Shown here: one piece after another, positions 1 to 12,069 of the stretch | How the letters are laid out: each line of letters begins with the position of its first letter | How positions within the stretch are numbered: the stretch's first letter is position 1 | Source of the DNA: Marsupella aquatica | Taxonomy: Eukaryota; Marchantiophyta | DNA: 64,000 nt | NCBI GenBank assembly: GCA_973895155.1 | Contig: OZ316899.1 | Location: 16,368,001 to 16,432,000, forward strand | Direction: 5' to 3' | Program-made: the position numbers and the translations under genes | The notes under the pieces: generated by a model | Database searches by the model: none | What the model saw: only the letters and a program-made list of their open reading frames with translations | What the model was told of the DNA's origin: nothing

Positions 1-27
1 ATATGAAAAGCTCAAATTAAAGAGGAC

Positions 28-1003
28 ATGAACTCTCTCAAAAAGAGGGAAAACAATTTAAGAGGCTTAAGGGCCAAAATTCAAACTAAGGTACGGATTG
101 CTAAGGTGAAAAACTGTTCACTCATTGAAGATCAGCCTTCTAGTGATGAAGCAACTGATTCTGATGAAGAGACATCTGAGGCGATTGCTGAGAAGGAAGG
201 AATTTTGAAACGAGTGCTACGCCGTCAGTTGGTAAGCTAAGTTGCAAGGAGCCATGGACAATTTTTGTAGAGCTAATGCTCTAAACACTAGCCTGATTGA
301 GAAGCTCATGCAAAATTTTCATTGTTAAAAAGAAGACCTCAACGAGATAGAATCAATGAAGACCAAACAAGCTGATGCAGAGCGAATCAAGATGAACATG
401 GAGACAAAAAAGAAAAAGCTTGAGAAAAAGCTCAGAGAAGCGGTTCAGAGCTCAGTCCTGCCTACTATTCAACGATCGCTCGAGACTTTGGCAAAAACGG
501 TGGACCAAATTTTGCTTTCTGCAGAAGATCGTCTTCAATTGGTCGCCTTGACTTTGGAAGGCTGGAGGAGTGAGGAGAAGAGTCTTTCTAAAGTTTATTT
601 AGATGCCCTAGATGGACACCTTTCCCATCTGTTGGCTGGAGACATTGAGATTGATGTCAGCATTCCAGTTCAGTTTGTTCCAGCCAGCCCAACCACATCG
701 ATCAACTTTGATTTGCAGGCACATGCACGACAAGCAATTGTTCTTGCAGAGAGTAAGGTACTCTTAGGTGACTTGCAGCTAAATCTTGTTAATTTTTGTA
801 AGCTGCTTGCACCTACAGTCTTTGAGAGAATTCAGTAGATTGGAGGCGATTTTGGGTTCAGCATTGAGAAATTGGAACGAGCGATTGTGGCATCAGCTCG
901 GAAGAGTAACCGAAAGAAGAGGAGGAGCCAAGTACAGAGGTTATTCAGATGGAAGCTGTTCAAAACTTATCAGAGCCACTGGTTCCCAGAAAGAAGACAC
1001 TGA
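28..1003 (+). pseudogene. Broken coiled-coil protein gene, function unknown
   Basis: I do not recognise the family. Two coding-like stretches are seen. Positions 28-240 encode a basic then acidic segment (SSDEATDSDEETSE). Positions 356-838 encode a Lys/Glu-rich helix (KKKKLEKKLREAV) followed by a mixed region with likely amphipathic helices. At 836-838 an in-frame TAG is followed by about 55 more sensible codons ending in a TGA near 1003, so the TAG looks like a nonsense mutation. A further basic open frame lies at 949-1200 in another phase. The gene converges on the minus-strand gene at 2263-3125. Together with the palindromes at 3327-4110 it probably belongs to a family-B element running off the left edge. 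Coding status is inferred from composition only. Confidence 0.35.
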
Positions 1004-1442
1004 AGCGCTCCCATCTAGACACCCTGAGCCCGACACCGGTTTCTCTCAAGAAGCTTAAACGCTCATCCCACTTGCTCCAATTCTGGAAGCTCAAGAAGGG
1101 ATTCCCTCAGCCTTTAAGAGACAAAGAATCACTTCATTCAAAATTACCAAAAAGCGATTCTTTCATCCAAAACATCAGAAGATACCGCCCTAGAAGATGA
1201 TGGTGCTGGAGGAGATCATGACCTGGTACATCCTTTCCAAAGAAGAAACTTTTCCAAGACTTACTGTTTGCGAGGTCGCTTCACATTTAAGGAGGGGATT
1301 ATGTGGAAAGCCTTTTCTAAGGAAGTATTCTAAAGGAGTATTCAATCTACATTTTTCAAACCTTTTGAAACCTTTTAAGCGACAAATGAAGTTATTTACA
1401 GAAGATGAAGGAGTTAAAGCTCTAAAACTGCTTTCACATTGA

Positions 1443-2262
1443 AGGATCCTTTTTAATCGACAATTGCTTTTACATCGGAAGAATCATTCAGGCGTTTTTA
1501 GTTGGATTTTGATTCAACTTCTCTTAAACCGTTCTCCCTCTCCCTTTTTCCTAAATTGAGCTCATTAGATAGAATTTAGCTTAGTTAAACTAGTTTAGCC
1601 ATCATTAGGAATCTTAGCTTAGGAAAGTAGTTAGAACTACTTACCTCTTCAAATCTTCCATCAATAGTTAGTTTTTAGGTAGTTAAGTCACCTTTTCAGA
1701 TCTCTTTGATCTGTGAGGGAGTGATACAATTGAACTCCCAGGAAAAATTGTCTTGTCATTTTCTCTGGAAACGATTTGTGACCAGTATGGGTCTTTTCCT
1801 CATGCCAGGTTGGGCTTTAGGAGGAAGAATCGCAGAAATGAGAAAATGCACCACCCAAATTCCACTGTTATTCATGATTCCCTCGTGCATTTCTTGCAAA
1901 CTTTGGAATGAATGAATACATTTTAAGAAAACATTTCTTTGGTTTTGTGTGGAAAAATATGAGTAAAGTTCTGAAATCTAGAGTTTAGAGAATTGTAGTG
2001 AAATCCCTAATGTAAAACCGATCTCTGTTGAGTATAAGGAATTTAGGAATGGAACGAAAATCAAACTTCTATTGAGAAGGAGCGATAGTCTGAGAGTTTC
2101 CATATTAAAACGATTGATCATAAAGATTTTGAGTGATACATAGTACTTGTATTAGGAAAGAGACTCCTAAAGATCTCAAAGACCTTAATACCATCATAAA
2201 TTGATTTCCTTTATTCCTTACGGGAACGAATTTGAGTTTCTAAGGTACATTTTATACAAGTT
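1443..2262. other. Noncoding stretch, nothing recognised
   Basis: This AT-rich interval lies between the two converging genes of the left fragment. I see short open frames only, no repeats of note and no RNA gene. Confidence 0.4.
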
Positions 2263-3125
2263 TCATCTAAAACACTTACCACAATCCTTGATTTGGAGAT
2301 CCAAATCGCGATCAAAGTATTGACAGCATTTTCGCCGACAAGAGTTGTATGTACTGATCAATAAGATATCTTCAGGTGACAATGCTCTTTCTTTCCTTGA
2401 AACATCCCTCCGGGTTTTTTTTTGAGATCTCACTTTATGAACATACGACCTCTTCCCACTGGAGACATCATGTTGTTCTCGAGGTTGTTCTAATCCTTGA
2501 TTCTGAAGGTGATAAAGTAAACTTCTCCCTCCTGGTGCAATTAACCTTGCGATCGGCCAAGGAACAAGGCAATCCTTGTATTTCAAATGATCCCTTCTAG
2601 CACCATCAACAAATTCTGTAATGAGTATGCCTACATGTGTCTCCCCGAGTAGTGTCCCCTACAACACGACATCCGGATTGGTGATACTCACCATCGCAAT
2701 TGAGAAATTGACATTACCCTCATCAATGACTTTGACAGTCATTTCTCGCCAATCTCCTCTCTTTATGATAATTTCCTTATCCTGAGTTGGTTTTCCTGAA
2801 CGTCATCTTTCTCCTCGCTTTGATGGCGGTGTTGCATAATGTTTGGAATCAAAATCTCATCTGAAGCCAGGGGAAGAAGATCCGACCGCCTCCAAGCCGT
2901 GATGGACCCATCTTCAAATTTGAGAGTGTTTGCTTCAACCAGACTGACAACTTTCTGAACCCTTACCAACACTTGAGCAGAACCTAAAGATCCATCTTGG
3001 GTCTTAAACATTGGATCAATATTCATAATCACCCCCTTTGCAACCAAAGTAGGTCCATTGCATAATCCAACTTCTTTCCCAAGTCGAATCCAATTCTTGG
3101 ACGTCACCATTTGTAACTGATCCAA
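2263..3125 (-). pseudogene. Element-encoded protein of unknown function, probably two exons or frameshifted
   Basis: Positions 3125-2763 read from an ATG through a 120-residue stretch with regular beta-like hydrophobic spacing (VLVRVQKVVSLVEANTL, then FEDGSITAW). Positions 2586-2263 continue with a basic segment and a Cys cluster (NSCRRKCCQYF, then DCGKCF) that could bind zinc. No database family is recognised. The start lies about 200 bp from a cluster of family-B palindromes. That matches element A, where the transposase gene also starts beside the palindrome cluster and reads away from it. By analogy this could be the N-terminal part of a family-B transposase, but no DDE or SWIM motif is visible. 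Confidence 0.35.
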
Positions 3126-3326
3126 AAACCATAAAGAGATTAGACAAAATAGCTCATGACATTCATAAAATGGGTTCCCTATCTAAAGCCAATCAAAAAA
3201 TTTACATTGAACAAAGTCTCCCCCTTCAAAATTCCAACATTTCATCTCTCAGAAATCTAATATTGTCTCTTAAAAAATATCCGGACACTAAATGGGGATA
3301 TCTTCCTAAAAATAAAAGACTACCTA

Positions 3327-4110
3327 CGGAACACTATCCCGTGGGTCCCAACTTCCGACAGGTGACTAATTTACTCTCCCCGTCCGAACACCACTTGACA
3401 CTATTCAGGATATGAATTTTTAAACCCCAAGTTAGGGTATGTAATTTGTGGCTTGAGATGAATTAAAAAACGGTGTGTACTGGGCTAACAATGTCCTCCG
3501 GAACACTGTTCCGTCGTTGGAAACTTCCGACAACGGTCCAATCTATCCTAACCAAATGGGTTCCATGCGTGTCTTAATATTCAGAACTACTACTCACGGG
3601 AGCTTCAGGACAGTTGTCCGTTAACTTCGAATCATTCTCACTCAAGTTTTGGTCGCTCCATCGATATTAAAACAATCTAATTAGCAATAAAATTACACTA
3701 AAAGGAAGAACTTGGGTTAGTCTCTAGCCGACAACATGACGGGCAACACGAGAGGCATACTTCATGGATTGTCAAATTGAAAGTCCCCCGGAACAGTGTT
3801 TCGTTGCTCCATACCCACACCCTCTACCCAGATTCTTCAACACTCGAGTAGCATAGTCCCCCGGAACAGTGTTCCGTCCCTCCCTACCCAGACCAGCTAC
3901 TCGGATTCTTTGATACCCGACTAACAGAGCCCCTGGAACAGTGTTTCGTTGCTACGTACCCATACAGGATACCGGATTCTTTGATACCCAACTAACATAG
4001 TCCCCCGGAATAGTGTTCCGTCGAAGATGTAATTGTTCCCCAAAGGGGATTTTGCTGCCAAGTCACTATTTGGAATCACGGGCTCAATTGGGTGGCGGAA
4101 CAGTGTCCCG
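3327..4110. repeat. Family-B palindrome cluster (eight copies of CGGAACAGTGTTCCG-like sites)
   Basis: Sites lie at 3327, 3499, 3606 (diverged), 3789, 3862, 3934, 4006 and 4096, each 15 bp. The best copies read CGGAACAGTGTTCCG or CGGAACACTGTTCCG. They form perfect dyads apart from the centre base. Sites from 3789 to 4006 are spaced 73, 72 and 72 bp, because they sit in a degenerate 72-bp tandem repeat that also contains ATTCTTTGATACCC-like words. The cluster lies just upstream of the minus-strand gene starting at 3125, in a probable promoter region. Confidence 0.85.
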
Positions 4111-4669
4111 TCGACAAAACAACTTCAAACATTTGTCAAGGATATTATTCTCAGAATAACAATGTTCTCGTCCTTATCTCTCTATCTCCGAAGGCTTGAG
4201 AGACATGCGGGATTACTAAATCGAAGGAATAGTGGGTTGTTTCTCAAAACTTCTCAAATCATCTCCTAAAACACCGGAGAGTGAAGGAGTGGACTCTAAT
4301 TCTATCCGATAAAACTGTCGACTGAAAATTCCATTCATACTCAGCAGATCAATAGAAGAGAAGACTCAAAGTGTGAAGAGACAAGGTTTAAATGAGACAT
4401 TCAGTTCCTGAAACTCTTCGTAGCTCTAAATTCACATGATAAAATGGAGAGAGGGAATCACCTACTGATCTGTGCCCAAAATCTCTTCAGTTGTGCAGCG
4501 GTCACCGATCAAGAGGCTAATGTTTGTCACTACAATTCAAGAAGCGCTGAGTCCAAAAGATGGTCCACTCGGCCCCGGCTGAAACAAGCTCCTACACGCC
4601 AGGAGAATCCACAAAAGCAACTACTCCTCCGCCTCGCAACAATCACAGAAATCTCAAAACAAGAATGAA

Positions 4670-5457
4670 ATGAAAGTTACAAGAGAGGACCAAACTCTTA
4701 CCAAAACTTGAAACAACGTGCTTGTACCTTCTCAACCCAAAAAATGTTTTGGGGGGAAATTTGAAATTTGAAATTCTTTTTCTAATTTCAGTTTTGGTGG
4801 CCTCTTCCGCATGCGCTCTTCTCCTCGGCGGATTGTTTTCATGAAAGCGATGATATTAAGATAAGTTATCAAAACATTGAATAATTAATATTAATAAGTG
4901 AAAAAAACCAATTATCCATAATATGTGCCACATCCTATAGGCAATGAATTTAATAAATTATCAATATAACAATTTTAAGATGACTCAACATTACATCTAA
5001 AAAAACATATTATGATGGAAAAATATACATCCGTCTAAAACTAATACAACTAAAGCGAAGACTATCTAGTAATTTTACTAGTATTACTTACTATAATAAT
5101 ATTTAATTACTTTTAAATTTGGAAATGATCCCATGATTGTGATGAATGACATATAGTACCGTCATATAAGGTTCCCCAATCCTTTCTACTTAAAAGGTAC
5201 AATCATATTCCAACCAAGACATCTTAAATTAGAGTCGTGCACTATTCAAATGACCACCTTACATCTTACATGGTTACTAAATAATTAATTAAAACATCTT
5301 AGTTGAAATTATAATTATTTTTCCACTACTTCCCACTTGTTAGCCCTATTTCAAATAGTCATTGCTTAGTTAATTAATCTAAACTATCTATAATTTATTG
5401 CAAATGCCTCAAGGTACTATTCAAGGCTCACCGTAACTTAGGTTTCATTAGAAACAA
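4670..5457. other. AT-rich noncoding DNA
   Basis: No gene or repeat is supported. It holds long A/T stretches, and the family-B palindrome is absent beyond 4110. The right boundary of the left family-B fragment must lie somewhere in or before this interval, but I see no terminal repeat. Confidence 0.4.
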
Positions 5458-5800
5458 GCTCAATACTCGTGCGTTGCACAAAAGATGTGAAGAAGAAAAA
5501 TGCCGTGACGCCCAAGATGTCGTGACGCCCAAGATGTTGTTAAGAGAAAAGATGTCGTGTCACCCAAGATCTTGTTAAGAAAAAAGATGTTGTTGCATTA
5601 GTTTACAGTGTTGTTAAATAAAATATGTCGTTAAGTAAAATATGTGGTTGCTCAAAAGATGTTGCGCAAAAGATGTAGTAAGACAGTTCACTAAAGATAT
5701 CATTCGGCAAAAGACATCAATGCGTAATAGGTGACGTTGTGCTAAAGATGTTGAAAAATTATCTGGGTGCGAAAGATATCTTTGTTAGAAACATCTCATT
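5458..5800 (+). repeat. Degenerate minisatellite (AAAGATGTCGTG.. units) headed by CGTGCGTTGCACAAAAGATG
   Basis: Imperfect units of about 25-40 bp contain AAGATGTCGTG or AAGATGTTGTTAAG. They follow a header with the word CGTGCGTTGCACAAAAGATG. The same header and units recur at 29,216-30,420 and, inverted, at 31,790-32,007, so this is probably a solo end of the element annotated there. Open frames over these units are a by-product of the repeat. Confidence 0.6.
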
Positions 5801-6059
5801 GCGTAAAATCCATTTGTCAAGTGAGAGATGTCATGACACAAAGAGAGGCGACAACCACCACCAAAGTACAACAAAATGAGAATGATTTTTAAATTGTTTT
5901 TGTCATTTAAATCTTTTAAAAAGGATAAATTTAAAGGAGGGCAAGGGGGAGTTGAGAGGAGGAGCCGCAAAGTGGGGAGGCAAAAGGGGGCCTGGGAGGC
6001 AGAGGGCGGAGCCAGCCACCATCAGATAGGACCATTTTTTCTGGTTTTGATTTTTTCAC

Positions 6060-6614
6060 CCAAAAAATGACAATAAATGGATGTTGGATTTGGGTTCCTC
6101 TTATCACGTACATTTGTCTAACGCGATCTTATTTCTCTACTTACCAACCGTGTACTGGTTGCATGGTTGCTTTCAAATGGGCAACATCAGACTTATTCTC
6201 AACCAGGATCAGCATGACTATCATCCAATGTCCACACATGCCCAAAACCCACAAAATAATCTTCAATGCTGCAAATCAAACAATGATCGGCGGGTGCTAA
6301 TCCAACAACAATCTTGTCCGACGCGATCACACATATATGTCAAGCCCAACGCTTCAAGGAATCCACGTTACAAGCACACAACCTGGTTAGCCACACCATA
6401 GCCACCAAGCTCATGCTCAAAGGCGCAACATTGAAAGATGAGGCCTTTGAGCCAACACAAGGGAAAACTATCCCCCACACCAACTCAAACTCAACACAAA
6501 GTGCTCATATAGCATACTTATAAAACCTCTATACGATATACTTTACTACCACTCTAAATGGTGTGACACATTGTCTGGGACTTTGCTTTGAATCGTATAA
6601 CAAGTGTCTGGTTT
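6060..6614. mobile_element. Copia-type retrotransposon debris flanking the CACTA insertion
   Basis: On the minus strand the sequence abutting 6614 encodes a degraded copia reverse-transcriptase tail (HLLYDSKQSPRQ, compare the family's KSLYGLKQSPRQW). It joins exactly to the fragment at 26,384 if the CACTA element is removed. On the plus strand 6081-6200 reads LDLGSSYHVHLSNAILF, which resembles a copia protease region (family pattern LDSGASxH). The opposite orientations imply rearranged debris. Confidence is higher for the minus-strand match. Confidence 0.4.
6612..6614. repeat. 3-bp target-site duplication (TTT), left
   Basis: TTT directly precedes the CACTAG terminus and is repeated at 26384-26386 after the opposite terminus. 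Three base pairs is the normal duplication size for CACTA elements. Confidence 0.8.
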
Positions 6615-6632
6615 CACTAGTAGAAACCGGGG
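6615..6632 (+). repeat. CACTA terminal inverted repeat, left
   Basis: CACTAGTAGAAACCGGGG, an exact inverse match to 26366-26383. CACTA transposases cut at such ends. Confidence 0.92.
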
Positions 6633-7405
6633 CAATTTAGACCGAACCTTATAGGACTGAGGCCACTAAGTCCTTTTTTCATACTTAAAATGACTCGGAA
6701 CCATTCATCCGGTTCACATGAACACTAGGAAAGACTATGAGTGCTTTCTAGTTTATGATAAGACTGGAAAAAGTCACCTTGCTACTTTGTGAAGGGTGAA
6801 ACTCTTAATATTGGCTTTTGCTAATGGCCGTGCATTGGGGGGGGGGGGTGCACAACAAAAATGGGGAATAGCCCCAATGTGTCATATATACCCAACAAGG
6901 CCATGCTATAATCCATGATCGACTTGTCATCCCCCAAGAACATGTCGTTATTTTTACAACAACAAAGCAAGCAACCAAATTAGGATAACTTGTGCTTTGG
7001 TACATACCCCAAATTCATTTGTATCATATCTGTTGGGAAACATAAGTATAAGGGATTCAAGAGGACATTGTTCACTTATATTAAGGAGGCACTTAACTCA
7101 TTAAATGGCCTCGTTTGTGACCAAAAGATGTTTGGGTTACATGAAGTTAAGTTTGCTCTTAATTCAGCCCACATATAACCCTTACTGCCAAAGTATTGCT
7201 TTAGGGTTTAAACCGTTTAACTACCCTAATATGTCACAGTTCAAAATTCTTGAGTTCATGAGGGAGGGAGGTGCAAGATTTTATTCATGCACGGTTACTT
7301 ACCACATCTGCAACATCGGCTAACTTTTGTAAGGGAATCCCAAGGGGGCTTCTACTTTTGCAACCGTTGGACGGGAACGAGTTGGAGCAACCGTTGGAGG
7401 GTCAA

Positions 7406-7569
7406 CCCTAATCCCACATTTCTAACTTTTTGCATATCCAGCCAGTGGTTTATCGTGTTGTCTTTGTGGGCCACTTCGCACCTCCACACTCTGTCGCACC
7501 CTAATCCCGCCACATTTCTAACTTTTTTGCATATCCAGCCAGTGGTTTATCGTGTTGTCTTCGCGGGCA
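7406..7569 (+). repeat. Tandem duplication, about 93-bp period
   Basis: The stretch CCCTAATCCC..CACATTTCTAAC..GTGGTTTATCGTGTTGTCTT occurs at 7406 and again at 7499 with a few mismatches. It lies in CACTA noncoding DNA, with no function visible. Confidence 0.8.
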
Positions 7570-8766
7570 CTACTGTGAAGTGAGGTTTAGATTGACTCTT
7601 TTCTCGTGGTTGGTGCTGTGGAATTAGAGACAAAGGATTTGGTGTGCCAGGGATGCTGCGGTAACAACGTGAACCGGTCATTTTTTACAGTCCTACAATG
7701 TTAGTGAGCTGTGAAGGTTGCGCTTGCGAGCTGACAGTCCCGTCGCCGCCTGCTCCCATTGTTGTGACTTCATTCAAGTTGCTCGAGCATAGGTGATTTC
7801 TACTGCTACGGAAGGCAAGCTGCTTGAAGGGAGGCGACATTGTCTGCAAACATTGCAGAAGGCCATCAAAGGCTGGGCCTAGCAGCTGCAAGAGCTGTGG
7901 TCGAGGAGGACCTCAATGCGGGGAGAAGCTGCGGGTGGGGACGAGCTGCGGGCGGGGACGAGCTGCGATCAGGGAGGATACATTGGGTCATCACTTACAT
8001 TTTAGGTGTTGACGTGAGGGAGACCTTGAGGTCGGAGGTGGTCTGCAATTGACAAGAAGGTTGACATTCCCTCCCGCTGCGGATTGGTACTTCATTCAGG
8101 TGATTCCTATTGCTGCCTCCCACCGCCATTGCCGATTGCCGCTATCATCATTGATTGCTTGCTTGCCACTGCCTTTGCTAGTTGCCACCGCCTGTGCTTG
8201 TCACTGCCTTTTGTATTGTCTGTGGCTTTTGGTACCCTATTGAGAAATACTGGTCAGCTTAGTCACGCATTGCACTGAAGATTTCTGCCAGGTCTACGCA
8301 TGTAATCCTTTGTCTATTGGTCGCTGTCATCTGCATTTTTTTAGGGACCGTCCACAGTTGCGGTGGGAGTGGATAGTGCTGGTCACCTGTTCAGGAGGTG
8401 CAAGGTGAGAGGGTGGAGAGGACCTGCGCTGCTCAGAATAGAAGTGGCGAGGTTGAGGGGAGCACCCGGGGGAGCAGCTGCAAGCTTACCATCTTCAGAG
8501 TGGGGATTTTCTTGGGGATTTCTGCTAAATTGCTCTGGCTTTCTTCTCGAAGGTAAGCTACTCCGGACTATCACTTAGCGAGTTGGTCGCGCTACTAGAA
8601 GTACTACCACTTTTACTATAACGCCAACCTCAGTGCTTTTTATAGAATGCTTTGTTGTTCTTCTACTCGGCATGGCATCATCCTGATTGCCCGTCGCGCT
8701 GTGACCAGCAATGGAAAGCGTAGACTATCTCCCTTTGCTAGTCAAAAGGCTGCGAGGTCTGATTTA

Positions 8767-9003
8767 TGTCTTGCTGGAGTTTTGCTCCTCTATGTGCTTT
8801 GTTGTGTTAGCTTCGTTTGTTGTGATCTGTCTTACCCTACTGAGTACTAGTTTTACACTCTGTGATCCGACTTCATTCCCTACAAATAAATGGACACGAC
8901 ACTGTCTTGCTGGAGTTTTGGTGGTCTAGCTCCGTGCTTTGTTTGCTGTGATCGGTCTTACCCTGTTGAGTACTAGTTTCACACCCTGTGATCCGACTTC
9001 ATT
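8767..9003 (+). repeat. Tandem duplication, about 136-bp period
   Basis: TGTCTTGCTGGAGTTTTG through GTGATCCGACTTCATT occurs at 8767 and again at 8903 with small indels. It is internal to the CACTA element. Confidence 0.75.
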
Positions 9004-10307
9004 GCCCCGGTGATTTTCTCTGTCTCTATCCTCTACATTCAGCTTGCGGGTGGGTTTTGTTATGATTTGATTGGATGACTGATTGTTTTGGAGTTGTAGC
9101 CGTGGTCAAACGCACGTCTATTAAAAACAAGTTCATGGAGCTCAGGTTGCTGTTGTATATAAAGTGCAGCAGGATCTAGAACTGCTTGCAGTCCCAGTGA
9201 ATCATACATGCTACAATCACATGATATGACTTCAATAAGTCTTCATAGTTTCTCATTTTTGTAGAATCTGAGATGTTGCTGGCCCAGGAGATGAGTTTCC
9301 CTTAAGAGTCAGGGACATCAGCAGTGTGGGCCATGTAATACAGTTGAGAATGATGGCAAGTATAATTTGTTAATGGGTCCAATGCCATGTTTGTGAGCTA
9401 TTGAGTTGGGTAGGAGAAAATTACCAAAACATTGTCGCAATTGCTTCCAGAACAATCATTCGTGGTTAGACTAAGCTCGGCTGAACACCCCTCGCTTGCA
9501 TGGGACGGACACAATGCGGAATAGGCTATCATGGAGTTGTTGAATGGATCTTCAATTTTCATGAGAAATGTCCTGGGTTTCCATCCTATGTGTAGATTTC
9601 AGAATTAGAACGAAACTACTATTAAGAATACTGTACTTAGCGATTCTTCTTTTCCTGTGAAGACATTGCCACAAATGTTTCCTTGAGTTCCTGTCATACT
9701 AGTGTTTCCCATGCCGTTTTCAGCAACTACTGACGGAGTTGGCATCGTAAGTTTAAATGTATAGCTCTCATTACTTCAATCCAAAATTCTATGTAAACAG
9801 ACATGAAGTAGCCTTTGTGCTTAATTGCTATGTAGCATCTCACTGCTTAAATACGTCAGACGGGGAGACAGGAGGGAGCAAGTTGTTGAGTTGCGCCTTA
9901 CATGACACCGCCCAAAATTCACCTGCTACAAGGACTCATCTTGGTGCACTTTGAGAATCTCCGTGCTGCAAGGTGAGAGTTGTCGTGAGGTGATCATCTC
10001 CAGTGTAGTATGGGCTTGGGATTTACATATATGTTTCCTGCTTCCAGCAGATAGGCAATTGCTTCCAAGCTCTTTGGTGCAGACGTCTCTGTGGAATGCA
10101 ATGTGTTGTATGCCAGAGTTTTCATCTATTGGCATGTTGACATTTGCTCTTGGAATGATCCCAAAAGCTCCATGAGCAGTTTATGTTGAGAATTCAGTTT
10201 ATGTTGTTGTTTCCGTCATATGCAGCTTGCATTTTTGAATATATGTCCTGTCATTGATGATAGAGGGTGGTTGAGAACGGTTTTCTTTCTTCTTGGCAGT
10301 GGGTCAG

Positions 10308-10434
10308 TGTGTTCCCATCTTCCTGAAGCCTTGTCTGCTTTCTGCCACCCCCTTGTGGTGGGGCCTTTTCTTGAAAGATCCTTCATGTGAACACAGTCTG
10401 TACTTTGATTATGAAGTATGACTGAGTGCTGCTG
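10308..10434 (+). repeat. Dispersed block shared with 27,394-27,520
   Basis: Both blocks contain CCCATCTTCCTGAAGCC, then TTGTCTGCTTTCTGCCACC, then TTTCTTGAAAGATCCTT, with about 85-90% agreement by eye. This block lies inside CACTA copy 1 and the other just outside its right flank, so it may mark an older related insertion. Confidence 0.7.
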
Positions 10435-10948
10435 GCCACTTCTTGTGCCGACCTGTGCTGCAATTTGCTTCATTTTGCATCCACTCTTTAGTTTCCAACT
10501 ATTTTATGGATGAGTTTCATGCCAGTCTGCCTACACTCCTGCTCATTCACTCTTGCAAGCCCGCTTGCAAGCTCTATTTTGAATCCTACTCTGAATTTTC
10601 TGCTACTAAGATGTCTTCTTCTGAGCAGCATACACCGAAAGTAAGCAATAGTGGAGGTTGTACTGCACATCAACACATCCAGTGAACTACCTCTCTGCTG
10701 CTCACTGCAGGGTGAGACTTTCACTCTTTCTGGATATTGTAGTTTGTAACCAAGTTGATTAGGAGTGTTTCATGCTATGTTTATACTGTGACCTCTAGTT
10801 GGAACCAAGGGAATGACACAGTGAGTGGGAACTGATAATTTAATGTTGGTTGCTGTTGGTGAGGCAAGTACAGCTCCTGCTCACCTTGCTGATCGAAGGT
10901 GCTCATCAGAGGACGTGAACACACGACATCTCCACAAAAGCAGCACTT

Positions 10949-11398
10949 ATGGTGAGGACCCGCAATGCTGAACATGTGCGGCTTGCACACAAGGCAGAGA
11001 TGTTGCGCCTTGAGTATGTCAGACTTGGGATCCTTCCAGCCCAATATGCATGGTACTTTGAGTACCTTGTTGTTGCCAAGAACAACTACAGCCGGCCTCT
11101 ACCTGCTTCAGTACCCTTCCCGACATCCTTGGTATTCGTGTCTCTTGTACATGACCCACCACAAATTAGGTGCCAAGGGTGTGTGCACAATTGCCAATAT
11201 GACTGTCCTACCTGTAGGGTTTCTGGCCCAGAGTTGGATGACCGTTCTCTTGGATGTCGGTTTTTGCACAGAGCACAATGTATCATCTGGAACCACTCGC
11301 CATCCTGCAGTGTGCCTGGCGATGTCACTTGTCCTGCCCTCCCAGACCCCACCACCGGTGACTTTGGTGTCTACACATGTTTGGATCACACGCTCTAG
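10949..11398 (+). CDS. Unknown element-encoded protein, partly conserved in CACTA copy 2
   Basis: The reading frame starts MVRTRNAEHVRLAHKAEM and continues for about 149 codons, with a Cys-rich part (CQGCVHNCQYDCPTC) that could be zinc-binding. The same frame in copy 2 (minus strand, 58,177 down to 57,845) matches closely through YSRPLPA and extends further upstream. There a C-to-A change makes a TAA stop where this copy reads TCA. Agreement in this frame across two diverged copies supports coding. A second open frame at 10,965-11,441 overlaps in another phase and is less protein-like. It may be the first exon of the PHD gene downstream. Confidence 0.4.
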   Translation: MVRTRNAEHVRLAHKAEMLRLEYVRLGILPAQYAWYFEYLVVAKNNYSRPLPASVPFPTSLVFVSLVHDPPQIRCQGCVHNCQYDCPTCRVSGPELDDRSLGCRFLHRAQCIIWNHSPSCSVPGDVTCPALPDPTTGDFGVYTCLDHTL

Positions 11399-12069
11399 AG
11401 GACCACTTGTCACACTGCATGCACAGACCAGAGACCATTGACCTATAACTTAGCACTTTGACTTGAACAGAGAGGATATTTACTTAAAATTTTGAATTTT
11501 GAGCAATTTTGGGTCCAGGGTTTAGGGTCAACAGTACATAACTTATCCTATTATGGCTGCACTAAGTAGAATATCCTAATTTAAGAGGCTAGCAAGCTCA
11601 CTTAAAAGTCTCCTTTCAAAGATTGGAATTAATGGGCCATGTGATAACCTGGAAAAAGTGATTTATGCCTAACTTATTTGTCTCATTCACTATCATAGCC
11701 TATTTAGGATGTATAAATTACAACCCAAATCACACTGCTTGATACCAATCCTGTTCAAAACATGCCTGTTTTACATGTCACGACTATTGTATGTGATTCA
11801 AATGCATTAAATCTTGCTGCAGATCTCCTTTGGTGAATCATAGCCACAAAATTGAGGTGTAGGTGGAGCTATTGTACTAGGGGATCAGTTTTCAGTGTGG
11901 GCTCAACAAACCAAAAAGTACGTCTACTCTGCATCTATGTGTGAACATTTCATTGCAGTAGCAATTGCCACTCTAGTCTATATGCTACACTATACTTTTT
12001 GTACACTGCTAAATTGTATTGTCTATGAACTCTGCTAAATTGTACTATCTGTCTCATGCATAGCTAGGC

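Larger units (their letters stand above)
6633..10948. other. CACTA copy 1 5' noncoding region
   Basis: About 4.3 kb without a convincing gene. It holds a G homopolymer at 6837-6847, two tandem duplications (annotated separately), short spurious open frames, and a block at 10,308-10,434 that recurs at 27,394-27,520. Long noncoding subterminal DNA is usual in CACTA elements. Confidence 0.5.

Noticed and set aside
8410-8570. GC-rich stretch in the CACTA 5' region as a possible captured gene exon
   Set aside because: Open on both strands, with no domain and no counterpart identified elsewhere in the window.
10965-11441. Second open frame overlapping the unknown gene at 10,949
   Set aside because: It is open in both CACTA copies, but its composition is less protein-like than the MVRTRN frame. 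I could not decide firmly and list only the latter.
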